Shown here: positions 24,785 to 36,471 of the stretch, piece by piece
Layout: the number at the start of each line of letters is the position of its first letter
How positions within the stretch are numbered: position 1 is the stretch's first letter
NCBI GenBank assembly: GCA_020543525.1
Contig: JAHYIO010000033.1
Location: 496,001-560,000, forward strand
Reading direction: 5' to 3'
Length of the DNA stretch: 64,000 bases
DNA from: Coriolopsis trogii
Lineage: Eukaryota > Basidiomycota > Agaricomycetes > Polyporales > Polyporaceae
Program-made: the position numbers and the translations under genes
Notes under the pieces: model-generated
Told to the model about the DNA's origin: nothing
The model's input: only the letters and a program-made list of their open reading frames with translations
The model's database searches: none

Positions 24785-27700
24785 TCAAAGGAAGAAGCAA
24801 CGTTCCTTGAGGGCGCGGAACCCAAATACCTCCTGCGATAGTGATGACGCACATGGTTAGCACACGTGGACCAAAAGAGCTGGAGACTGAGAGATTTGAA
24901 AAAAAATAGAGAAGCCGAGAGGCCCGGAAATAAGGGGCGATGCAAGGGACACGAGGAACACAAGGGATCATCAAGGCGAGAGGACGCGTGACGAAATGAG
25001 GAGGGGAAAACACGAGTCGAAGAGATCGATCAAATTCACAACGTGTCCAGAGGGCATCATGACGTTGGAAGGACAAAAGTGTAAGCAAAGAGAGATAATT
25101 CAGGCACTCACCCAGTCCGCTGCAGTCACCCACAAGTCCGCAACTCCGTCCATCTTCCCAAGGACCGCAGCGCCCTTCCACGCGAGCACGCGTGGATCGA
25201 CGTCCTTGGGCGGTGGAATAATCTGCACCTTCTCCATGTTGGGTACAAGCGGCGTGGCGATGGCCTGCAGCCTATATTTGATCGTTGTCAATGTGCCTGA
25301 AGGAAAAACGAACGACATAGACATGCCTGCTCTCGAGGGCATGCGCCATGCCCGGCACCAGCGCAGTCCCGCCAATGATAAGAACAGCTTGGAGGTATTT
25401 GCGTATCTTCTCGTCCCCACCGGCTGCTCGCGCACTGTTGAAAATCGCGACGTCGAGAGGGAGCTTGCTGGCCTCGAAACTGACGTCGATATTGAATGCA
25501 CTAAATGGCCCGGCGATCGGCACAGGTGGGGGAAGCTGGACTACCGGTGTTGGTGCAACAGTCGCCTTGCTGTCTAGCTCGTCGACGTCGATGACTTCCA
25601 CAGGTTTGTCTGTGCCTGTCTCCTTGCCCTTGCTCTTCTCGACCGTTTGCTTGTCATCATCGGCCTTCTCGCTCCCCTTCTCGTCTTTCGGGGCGTTCGC
25701 ATCCGGCATCTCGACATCTTCGTCTTTGATTTCCTTGGAATCGTCCGCGACTGTGGGAGCGTCCTCTCCCGCTGGGGTCACTGGGCTAGTAGCGGATGCT
25801 GTGCGACGCGTCATTACGATGGATATATACCAGGAGAAACATCTCGCCCTCACCACTTGCAACCGGCTGAGGAGTCACCGCCAGCGAATTGCTTTCGGTC
25901 GCCGCGGGGGTCTGCACGGCGGGTGTAACGACTGGTGGAGCATGATCAAGAGTGATGGGCGGGGGTATCACGGGGAAGAGGTGCTGTGTCGAGATCATCA
26001 TTGCTTGTGTCTACAGGGGAGAGACATCAGTCAAGTGTAATATTCGACAGTATCCCAACCATACGCACATATCGTTCTGCGAGCTTGTCCGCGTGTTGAT
26101 CGACCATCTCTTCTGCCATGTCGGGAGCGCGAGTCAGGAAGCGCATTCCGGCTCTCTTCTGCTCGAACTCGATGACACGCGGTTCGAAAAGACACTGCGA
26201 TGCGAGTGAGCATGACAGACAACTTGATTGAACAGCGTGGCTCATACCATTGGCGCAAGTATGATCTCGTCGTATGCACGAAGGCCGTACTTCTCCGTCG
26301 CTTTCCCGGGTCGTCTCACGGAGAAATCATACAGGTTGAGCGCGACATCACCCTGTGGAGTCAGTTAGCGATATATCTACGGAGATGTCAAGAAGCACCC
26401 ACCTCTGCCAGGGTACACAACCGCGCCTTCAGATCTTCCATGACACTCCAGTCGTAAGCACGAACGAGGTCCATATCGCGATATGGAAAGCCGATCTTTT
26501 CCAGCAATACGTAGAGGAACTCCGTGATATCGTTGCCACCCATGCTCAGTACCATCCTGCGGTGTTCTGTCGTCAGCGAAGAGAGAAAAACGACATATGT
26601 GCCCAATACCTAGTGTCGGCTATCACAAGCCCGTCGTCTACGCATGCAATGCTCGTCTTGACAGCACCCATGTCGACCACACACGCATTGGAGATCCCGG
26701 CACCATATGTGGCCGCCAGAGATTCCTATAAGTGACGCGGCAAAGTTAGCACTAATCAGACATTTACTCGCAGATCTCAGTACTTGCTGAGCACATATTT
26801 GCTTGAAGCCCATGTCGATGAGCAATACTCTTGACCAGGCTTCGACGTAATACCGGTCGTAATAGTCAGGAATGACTAGCACCACGGAATAGTCCTGAGC
26901 GACTGAGTTTAGTACGACGTGGTACGGAGGAGCCGCAACTGACCTTGTATGCACTGGGCTCGATCTCCTTGCGTTTTAATGACTCACGGACAATAGTTTC
27001 GATGTCGCTCAGGATGAGCTGGAATGACGGGTAATCGCGCGTGTTGAAATTTCCACCATATATTGGCCATCTTACGGCGTAACCTAGTTTCTCTGGTTCC
27101 GCCAGGCGGAGCGCGTCCTCTCCCACATAATATGGCTCATCCGACGAGGTTATCCAGTCGACATGGTATGGATCATTGATTTCTGGGATTATTTCTGGCT
27201 TGAATTGCTCGTTGAACGTGGTCGCTATGCCGGCCGCGTTCGTCGTGACACGCAGTTTGTAGAACCGCATTCGATCACGCAACGACACGGTGATGGCTGC
27301 TACTTTGGCATCGAACTGGAGAATACCGAATTCAATGCTGGGGGCACGAAGAGAATGGATACTGCGCGTACGTACGGGGTCATCCGAAGCCACCAACACT
27401 CCATACTCGTCTCCACTAGGAGCGGAGGTAGAGGGCGTTGACCTCCTCCTGTCCTCGCGTGGTCTGGATATGCCTGCAGTGTACTTTCGAGGAGGGACCG
27501 GACTTGACTGCTTCCGGGCGATCACGTTGGGGACAGTGAGGGGAGTAACGTCTGAGGCGCGTCCTATTCGGAGAGAACTGGAGCCTGGATGAATGACGAC
27601 AACTTTGGCACCTCGACGAGTCTTCGAGACGCGTCAGGGATCGTGACTGAGCACATGTACCCCAGCAACGTACCTCTGAAGGAGTAGTAGCCCCCGTTTC

Positions 27701-27929
27701 ATCTGGGGCGGTCCTGATCCTGTGTGCACGGACGGCATTCCTCGCCCACAGAGTCTGAGTATCAGATTTCAGATAGGTTGAGCCTACATGTTTCGGGTTG
27801 GGTCTAGCGGCGATGTAAGCTCATGCGGGCGGTAGAGAGTAATGAGGAGACATACGCGAGGGGGACATGGAACGACGTATACCGAAGTGCTGAGTCGTCC
27901 CTTTTAGCGTTGGGTACCCCGCGAGGCAT
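24785..27929 (-). CDS. arp8: Actin-related protein Arp8, INO80 complex subunit
   Basis: Twelve exons: complement(24785..24832, 25112..25271, 25327..25780, 25854..26010, 26069..26194, 26248..26352, 26403..26556, 26610..26725, 26784..26894, 26944..27621, 27674..27803, 27856..27929), 770 aa, all phases consistent. Diagnostic Arp8 stretches include TYLKSDTQTLWARN near the N-terminus, VVVIHPGS (phosphate-1-like), LVIPDYYDRYYV, ACVVDMGA, SMGGNDITEFLY, APMCLFEPRVI and the C-terminal GFRALKERCF. A Ser/Thr/Pro- and acid-rich insertion fills the exons at 25.5-26.0 kb, as is usual in Arp8. The family protein sits in the INO80 actin/Arp module and binds nucleosomal DNA. The intron 25272..25326 starts with GC instead of GT, and the last intron (24833..25111, 279 bp) is far longer than the others (50-73 bp). 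Confidence 0.95.
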
Positions 27930-28127
27930 CTTGTCCCTCCAGAACCGAGCGAAGATGAGGGGGTAGAGGACAAGAAAGGGCGGATGGTACGGAGGATAGG
28001 AAGACTGGCATTCTCACGTAGACGCTACTCGACAGTTTCAAGTTCTGGGTGGCGGTCATTCCATGAGTTTGAGATCGTTTGAAGAGCCCATGCATCGTGT
28101 ATATGTTTTAAGCCCTCCTTGTTCAGT

Positions 28128-28211
28128 GGCCTGGTGGTCTAGTAGTATGATTCCTTCTTAGGGTTTCAAACCATTTGGAGGAGGTCCCGGGTTCAATTCC
28201 CGGCCAGGCCC
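28128..28211 (+). tRNA. tRNA-Pro (anticodon AGG) with intron
   Basis: The acceptor stem GGCCTGG (28128-28134) pairs with CCAGGCC (28204-28210). The T arm reads CCGGG-TTCAATT-CCCGG. The anticodon stem CCTTC (28153-28157) pairs with GGAGG (28177-28181) around a TTAGGGT loop, which puts the anticodon AGG at 28160-28162. Twelve extra bases (28164-28175) lie one base 3' of the anticodon, the canonical position of nuclear tRNA introns. The internal A and B box regions are intact. A TTTT run at 28217-28220 is a likely Pol III terminator. Confidence 0.93.
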
Positions 28212-28216
28212 TCTGG

Positions 28217-28220
28217 TTTT
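28217..28220 (+). terminator. Pol III T-run terminator of tRNA-Pro
   Basis: Four T residues lie six bases after the discriminator base of the tRNA, the usual minimal Pol III stop signal. Confidence 0.6.
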
Positions 28221-28560
28221 GCATCGCTTTTCTACTTGTCATACGCAGCTGCATTCTCTTTCTCTCAAGTAGTTTCATGTACTTCTGTGTAGACGTATTG
28301 CTTGCAGCTGATACAACGCCGTATTGAGGCTAGCGACGGGTTGCGAGTGTAGACTGTATCGAGCCTATGCAGAGTCCCGCCACTATTTTACGGTACGTGT
28401 CGGTGAATGCGCTACACACGACATGTCCAACGTTGCGGGCAGAAGAACCGCATATTGGACGACCAAAGGACAAGTAACTAGCTGCCGATATGACGCATTT
28501 TTACATGCTGCTAGAAGTCATGACGAGTGACCCGCACCTTGACCACACCAATGAAACGTG

Positions 28561-28835
28561 ACACGACGGGCAATGGCCAAAGCCGCCCTCCTGAACAGGC
28601 CGGGGAAATTGCCGATATTGGTCTCCTGTTCTGGTCCAGGATATCTTCGGAGATCGTGCCGGAATCTGGGTAAGTCCGATAAGCAGCTGGGACTAATGGG
28701 CCTTTCGGAGTTCGAATCCTTTTTATTCGGCGCTCCGGTGATGTCACGACAGTATTCTGGCCCGGAACAGGAGACCAATCCCGGCAATCTTCCTGGCCTG
28801 TTCTGGGGGGTGGCATACGCCGTTGCCCGTCGTGT
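28561..28835. mobile_element. MITE-like imperfect inverted-repeat element
   Basis: The left arm 28561-28643 and the reverse complement of the right arm (about 28753-28835) match over about 83 bases at roughly 80 percent, both starting ACACGACGGGCAA. About 110 bp of unrelated sequence lie between. No reading frame of interest and no clear target-site duplication are seen, so the class is unknown. A transcript would fold into a long hairpin. It starts 350 bp downstream of the tRNA-Pro gene. Confidence 0.6.
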
Positions 28836-31800
28836 GAGTGACCTTAGAGCTGGCCAGACGTCTATAACATGGGAGCATTACTGAAGAACCTCGGTGATGA
28901 CGATTGGTGTGTGTTAGCCCCAAAGCCAACTCTCGACCCCGGACAAAAGGAAGGAGGTCAGAGTTCGTTTGACGGCGACAAACCTCTCACTCACGTTGCG
29001 CTGGAGCATTTCGAAAACTCTTGTGTAAACAGGTACGAGAGCAGTCCACAGATGTCCAGCTGCTAGTGCCTCAACGTTGAATCTCCGACTTGGGTTCTGC
29101 CTTTCGAGAAGCATAACGTGCAACTTGGTTCGGTTCAACGTTAACCTTGCATCGTGCATAAGCAATATTCGTAGGCAATCAGTGCTCTGAGTCATCCTAG
29201 GTCATCCCCACGAAACGTTAGCCAAGGGGATATGACATCGCTATGCAAAAAACGCACCCGCCATCACGTCTCCGCGAGAGCATCGGATCTGCTTGTCCTT
29301 CATTGTCGCCAGGATGTGGAGTCAGTCTAACCTGGCGACTTTGCAGCGTCGTTGGGCTTGCGCCTCCTCGGACGCAGCCCTGTGCGAGACCGCGGAATGC
29401 CTGCGTAGCGATAGATTCGGTTTCGTCGGGGGCTCTGCCGCCGGATTGATCAGATTCAAAACCGGAGACATCAGGACCGGGTTCACTCACGGTTATCATT
29501 CTGTTGGGTGCAGTCGCGTGGGGTCCAAGAGCATGGGAGCGGCCTCTGGCTTTGTAACTGCGTATAGTGGACGGAGGAATGGCGTATAATCAAGTGCACT
29601 ATACTGTTTCAATAGGAATAGACTGGCACCTTTCAGCATCGGCTATATGGGTACTATTGAGCTCTGCCGAGTCGCAATGGTACAAAAAGAGTGCACCTAT
29701 ACCCAGCGACTGAGACGAGACTTCAGCTCTGACTGTGCAGGCTACTATAAGTCACGGGCCGCGGTGATGCAACTGACTCAGTGGTCAAATGTGTGACAAT
29801 TAGCACCGCTCCGCGTGGAATGACTTTCTACCTGGAGAATTGTACGCGCTGTACCGACAGCAACGTTCCAGGACATTCCAAAAAACCTCATGGGGAGTGT
29901 TCAGTTATTCATCCCTGTGTGTAGTAAGTCGATGGAATAACGGGCGAAGGAAGGACATGATGTTGTATATGATCGTCACTTGCTGCGTCGGATGGTTAGC
30001 TAATACCGCCTACATCTCGGATCGTGAATATCTAGGGCCACGTCTGGCCACATTTGCCATCGTGACGTCTTCGTATCATGATGGAATAGCCTGCATATCG
30101 TACTGAGGGCAGGCATCCTGGTTTTCGGGACGGTCGTCAGCATTGCAGAAATCACACGCGCGGCATAGCCCAACACGAGTCCCTAGGTATACACGCGCGC
30201 TCACCGAGTACTAGCATCGCCGTCTGTTTTCTCTCATGACCATCCTCCTCCGTTCTGTCGTGTAGTCCGGTCTCATGCTTCGGCTGATGGGCTCTGACAT
30301 ACGTTGCGGAAACAACTTATGGCGGTATCGGTGCCGTCGTGTGGGGCCGTGTCCTTGATTCGGTCTCGTCTATCGTTAGGCGAAGCTGTTTCCTATAGCG
30401 CTTGAGAGTCACGAAACTGTTAGTGCTGGAAAAGGCATCACTGTAATCGGCGCAATAGCTGGTACGATGGTCACTGACTTGGTTTGACGTGTATCGTTCT
30501 GGGTAGGTGGCAAGATACTCAGGTAGCACGGTACATGAGCCCGAGTTGCGGAGTATCCGTCTCACAGACTACTGCAGCCTGCCACCACAAAGGCAGCTCA
30601 TCGTGGCGCCACCGCAATGCATGTAGCAACGATCTGTTGGAGGGCATATTGAAGGCTCACAATTGCTTTGCCGAGACTTGCACGTCGCTTCAACCGCTTG
30701 TTTTGAGACGTGGGTTGGCACACGGTAACTGCATGTTATAGTGGGTTAGACGTAACATCAGGGTTGCTCAGCAGCTCAACGATGATCTATCTGACGGAGG
30801 TGCAAGCTCCGATGATGCTGCCCGGTGAACAGTCCGTATAGTTCGTTCCATGGAATTGCATCCTAAGACTCATATGGAATTTTGCAGCAACCTAAGTTCG
30901 CCAGGGTCCTGAGCCGCCATTGTGGGGTGGGTTCGAGCTCCCTGTGCGCAAAGGGCCCATTAAACTGCATAGACGCAATGGTCAGCTTGCAAAACGCTAC
31001 ATGCTCGGCTGTGAAACACACCGGATGAGGCTAGGCGTGTCTACCCCCGCGGTATCAGTGACTCTCGTAGGGAAAAGATTGGTGTAGAATAGAGGCTTGT
31101 CGAACTATAGATCAGTGCATCAGCGCGCCTCAGAATCTTTCGTGAGGCCCAGAATTCCCTCGACCCTCAGCTGGGGAACGAAGAACGCAGACATAGCAGG
31201 CTTGGGAGTCTGCATAACACCTAGCCCCATCTGGACTGGTAGGCAAACTGTGCGTGACATGGCATGAATGGTAGGTGCCACAGCGGGCAATCTACTGCTT
31301 CTCACCGAGTGTCCCATGGTTCGTCGTAGGACAAGCGAGGCCATAAGAATGACGTGTACGTGAGTACGCGAGCATTGCTTGGAGGTGGAGCGCGAAGAGT
31401 CAAGTGTCAATGACCTCACTTGAAGAGGTTGAGAGCACCCACGATACCTCTATCGCCGCTGGCATTGTCAACCTCGGACGGCCTGGACGTGCCTCATCTG
31501 GTCAGTCTTGCCAAGCTTGTACAGTCGACGGTATATGACACAGTGACCGCGTCACCTTGGCCACTGATAACCACTGACTAGTCGAGAGAAAATTGTTCGG
31601 GGTTCTGCGACGGGAATCAAGTAAGTAGCCGGGAGAAACCGCACTACATAGACTAGACTGCGTCCATGGCAGCCATCCGAAGCAGTAAACGAAGCGCAGC
31701 AAGGAATTCGCAACACACACCTGATTTACGAGTGTACGCCTTCATCCGAGGTGAGAACAAAGTGCGAGCGATGAGCGGCCCTGCTATCACCGATAGCAGG

Positions 31801-33505
31801 TGATTCGGCCTCGACGGAGGCTCAGCGCGGGGGTGGTTACATCTGTGCCCTTGTCATGTCAATATGAAACGGCTTGTACGATGCTGGGCACGGAGATGAG
31901 GGACGAGGAGAGAGTCGTGGGCAGTCCGCAACGGCCACGCGGCCGAGGAATGCGTTCCAGATCTGAGATCGGGGACACCCGGAGCGCGCGCCCTTGTTCG
32001 TGCTGAATTCTCTCTCAACCACCACCACCACCCCTCCCTCTCTCCTCCCCGGTCCCATGCATGGGCGTGTGTCTCCAAACATTACCTGCGCATGCAGTCC
32101 TTTTACGAACAAAGCCAACACACACCCTGTGTCTCGCTAGCCACATTTTCCACGATTCCGCAGACGGCGTGAGCGAGCTCGGGGCGTGGTCTCACGTTCC
32201 CACAAGATGTCCAGTTGGCAAGATGCCCGTCCTGGTGCTATAGCCTTGATTTCATGGGTCGGAGTGTTGTCTTGCTGTCAGGGTACGCAGCTTTGCAGAC
32301 ATCTACACGACCAACGCGCTGATGTTCCGACGTTATAGCCTGACTCGTCCCAGGGACGGCCGCTATACTAAGTCATATGGCAGTCTTCTCCCGTGAGGCT
32401 TAGCCCTATACTACAGCACCGGACTATCCGGGCCTCGTCGACCGTGCGGTCGTTAACCATGGCCGTCTCACCGCCACTGAAGTGATCCGATCTGCATCGT
32501 GCGTCACTCGCTTCTAAATTGCCTTCGTACCTCCCCCGCAGTCGAAGGAGACTTGCTCGAATGTTTCCCAATGGTTCCATTGTGCCTTGTTCTTCAAGTG
32601 AGCCTCGAGCTGGTGAAACCCCCAGCATGTCTGTGATGACTCATCGCTGCGCGCACCAGTGACTATACGACGACGTCAGACTGTTGTCGCGTCCCGTGCA
32701 GCCACGGCGGTTATTCGAGCATCCGGTGAGGCGATGAGAGAACAACACCGAGTCATACAACGTGAACTCGTACACGGAATTCAAGTCTCCTGCCGTGTCA
32801 TACTGCAGGAAGCCGTTCCGGATGTCTCATGCTCGCGGCCACGAAGGCATTGAATGTCTTTAGACACTTCCTAAGGGGCCATACGGCTCTGCATCGCATT
32901 CGATGCGTGCCTGCCTGATGGTGCCGGTGATGGCTAGACGCGCTCGTGTCAGCCTGGGTTGATTCCCTGGTCCCTGGGCTTGCACAGACACCTTATGTAT
33001 TTCGAACCTCAATCAATGTGTATTGTGATAATCCCGCAAATTCTACCTTGGCTTTGCAGTCCATTGATTGTATGGGCAGTCAGCTATATGTCCCGTTTAC
33101 GGGCTTGCTGCGGACACAATAGTCGCGAGCCCTTGCTCAATACGTACAAGAACTACAGCGGTATCATCCCCGAGTGCAGCCACACAGCTTGCAGGTTCAG
33201 ACGCGGACTGCGTTTGTTCTTCTTGTAGTACAATGCTGATGCACAGAGTGGCCTGACGCTTTGCGTACGGTGAGGGTTCATACGGCTTACGCTGGGTGGT
33301 TGACATCTACATGAGGAAGGAATGACACAAGCAGACATTGACGCAGTCGACTCTCAAGGATGTCACAGCCCAGTCTGTTCGGGAAACACTCTCCGTCTGA
33401 CGGCGTAGTTTACCTGCAATACCCGTGAGTCAAACGGGTCCAGCTCACACGATCGCACCCCTTCTTGGTACTGATAGCCTCTCTACGCACAGCCGTCATC
33501 CTTCC
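28836..33505. other. Gene-poor region
   Basis: Nearly 5 kb with no frame above about 100 codons, no recognisable exon and no RNA gene. A short CAC-rich microsatellite-like tract lies near 32.02 kb. It may be decayed transposon or accessory sequence. Confidence 0.5.
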
Positions 33506-33512
33506 TATATAA
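33506..33512 (+). promoter_or_regulatory. TATA box of the Zn2Cys6 factor
   Basis: TATATAA lies about 105 bp upstream of the start codon at 33615 in an otherwise mixed-composition region. Position and sequence fit a core promoter element. Confidence 0.45.
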
Positions 33513-33614
33513 CCTAAGTCATTGGCGTAGATTGGCAGCAGGAACCACTTTCAACCAAGTCACTGCAAACCCATCTCACCAACCACTACACAGTCTCCTT
33601 CTCACTACTCAGCG

Positions 33615-35685
33615 ATGCAAGCACCATTGGAACGCGGCAGGGCATGCGCTCGATGCAGGTGTGTTTCTTTATTCATGCCCTGTATGTGTATCAGCAATAC
33701 TCATAGTTGTGTATCAGACGCCGTAAGATGGTGTGTCCGAGACGAATTGTATGCACGCACGATGACTCACTCATCTTGCTCGTCGACAGCGATGCGACGG
33801 GCAGCGTCCTGCTTGTGGGCAATGTATCCGGGCTGAACGCGGGGAAGACTGCGAGTATCTGGACGGACCCGGTCCCACTCAGAACCAGCTCCTAGAAGGG
33901 GAAATTGCCCGCTTGGAAGGACGCATAGCTCAGTTGACGGCCGGATCGGCACCGTTGACACTGCACGATCCCTATGCTACCTGGCGTCAACAGCAACGAA
34001 CCGCCCAAGAGGCAAACAACGATCCCAACCGTGTCTGGTGAGCATGTCGACAGGCTCGTCTGATTATGTGCGCTGATTCCTTCTCTCTGGTACCACGACA
34101 ACAGGATCCGTCCTTTTGTACAGAACGCAACTGAGTTTGGCTTCTTCATGGACATCAATCGCTTCTTAGACAGAGTTTTCAACCAACCCTCCAGCAGCGA
34201 CCACAGTCTTCGGATCTTGCTAAACGTGGTGTACCTCCTGGGTGCGAAGCTATCCAACGATCATGCCCGCGAACAATCCTTCCTAGCCGATGCCCTGCGA
34301 CACATTCCAACTGCGACCGCCCTCCGTGACAACCCCGGGAGCGCCATCTACGTCATGCAAGCGGAAGTACTCCTGGCAAATTATTTCTTCAACAGCAATC
34401 GACAGCTCGAGGGAGTGTACCACACCAACGCGGCCGTCTCGATTGCGATGGCATCCAGGTTGAATATGATACGCAGCGCCCGGCGCAGCAGATCGGCTGC
34501 AGATACGACCACCTACCGCCTCCCGCCTCCTGCTGACGCGCTCGAAGAGGGTGAGCGTATCAACGGGTTCTGGACAGTCTTCGTTCTCGATCGTTGTTGG
34601 GCAATTGCTTCCGGCCAGGCCCCCGCCTTTACGGACGATGAAACCACCGGGACCCAGATAGACACTCCTTGGCCAATGGACTTGACGAGCTACGTGAATG
34701 TGGGTCACCGAGAATCCTCTCCGTGCGTGTCGATCGCTGAGACATCCCTTCTTAGCATCCTTTCGCCGGGGACTTCCGCACCATGCGCACAGTCAGGTCC
34801 TTCATCGCGGGTGCGGACGGCGATGCGAATATGGCAAGTCAGAGCATGCTGGCGATGCACGCCAAGGCCGCCATACTCTACGAGGGTGCCACACGCCTGG
34901 CCTCCCGATACAATCCCTGTGAGGCATCCATGCCGCTCTACTCTCACGGAGGTTGGCAACTGATCTTGGTTGAGTCGAATTAGCTTCCCAAGCGAACTTC
35001 TTGTCCCTGGACAATCGCATCGAACAGTTCAAGCGGGCGCTGCCGCCGATCGAACGCTTCGACCAGACCCGCGCCGACATGGTGCGCTCGGCGGTTCTGA
35101 TCCACGCCCTCGCACACTGCGCGACCATCCAACTCCACACGTCCGTCGCGCAGAACCAGGCAGTGGGCGCGAACAGCCGCACCTACCTTGCCGCGCACGC
35201 GGCGGTGAGGAACCTGCGGCACCTCAGAGATGTCCGCGTGCTCAGCTGCGTGAACCCGTTCATGGGGGTGAGTATCACCCGCTGTTCTCGCACCCAATGG
35301 ACATTGCACAGGGGGGTCTGCCACACTCTCCGACGGCAGGCTGTGCGACGGAATAGGAACATATGCTGATATGTGGCTGTGTTACAGATCCTGTGGGCAT
35401 CCATAGCAAAGGTGATCTCGCAAGAAATCGCGACCGGGCGTCGTCTGCGTGCGGCGGGCGCGACTGCTCAAGGTCAAGCTCTCCCGGACGAGAACACGCT
35501 CCGCACGGAGTTTGGGCATCTCCTGCATGCGATGGACCAGAACGCGGCGCTGTCTCCGTTGATGAGTACGTGCTTCTTGATGCCATCGTGATGCAGGACA
35601 TTCATGGGCCCATTCTATCCACTGTGTTCTCTGTACAGCTGCTCAGATCGGAACGTTCCGCGCCTCCCCGCCCCGCGGTGCCTGA
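33615..35685 (+). CDS. Zn2Cys6 fungal-specific transcription factor
   Basis: Eight exons, 33615..33658, 33718..33730, 33790..34037, 34105..34699 (or ..34693), 34756..34918, 34984..35267, 35388..35565 and 35639..35685, about 523 aa. Joining the first three exons gives an N-terminal binuclear zinc cluster, CARCRRRKMRCDGQRPACGQC, ending in a further Cys before Glu-Tyr; exon 2 is only 13 nt and encodes the linker. A short coiled coil follows (QNQLLEGEIARLEGRI). The middle of the protein matches the fungal-specific TF domain: LRILLNVVYLLGA, then HTNAAVSIAMASRLNM and INGFWTVFVLDRCWA. The product should be a nuclear DNA-binding regulator; its targets are not visible. It lies 10 kb from the terpenoid genes, so a cluster-regulator role is only a possibility. 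Confidence 0.87.
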
Positions 35686-36471
35686 GAGGAGAACAACGCT
35701 TCGTTCTCTCACTGTTCCTTTGCTGCCATCGAGTCGTCGAACATCGGCTTCGGGATGCCTGGCAATATCGAGCTGGCTGATGCAACCGCCTTGGACCATG
35801 CTTTCTCTTGGATTTCCTCTTCTCTAATGTATTGGATTTGTTTTCTCTCGTTCATCGTAATAAGCCCTAATTCTGCTGCCTCATTGTTTCTTGCTCTCCT
35901 GACCTCTATAGATGCTCTCGTCCACTGGCTCTGTCCAGATTTATCTAACATCTTTTCTCTCCCTGTATGATGACGGTCTCGATCGTGGATTGGATCGCCC
36001 CTCGTAACTTAGAGTAATCTACTCATATAGAACACCTGTATCACTACCCTCGTCTGTGCTCTTATTTCGTGTCGTTATCGACCGTTGTCTCTCTTCGTGT
36101 ACCAATACTTACGCATCTAATGCATGTTGGATTATTATCAGAACCAGACACTGCTGTGATCTATCATCCATCCCGGGATTTGGTATGGCAGAGTATCGCC
36201 CGCTGTCCCGCTGAACAGATTGGCCATCGATGGCCTGTCCCGAAGCCGGGAAAGTTCCAACACGCAATACGGGAGGGAAAACTCAAGTCATGCATTCTCA
36301 TCCCCATAATACATCCAGTTCCTATAGCATACAGCACTGGCGACCTGTATGCAGCACATGGGTCGGTCGGTGCAAGTCCGTCCGTGTCACACAAGCACAG
36401 GTTGCAACATATGGTAAACGATACCGGTCAGAACGGCTCCGCTCGAGGAGACTGCGCTGTCACTGTCCATG
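35686..36471. other. Convergent intergenic region
   Basis: T-rich sequence between the 3' ends of the Zn2Cys6 gene (+) and the PP1-motif gene (-). No coding signal. Confidence 0.55.

Noticed and set aside
28680..28730. tRNA-like GTTCGAATCC within the inverted-repeat element
   Set aside because: No T-stem or acceptor-stem pairing could be built around it.
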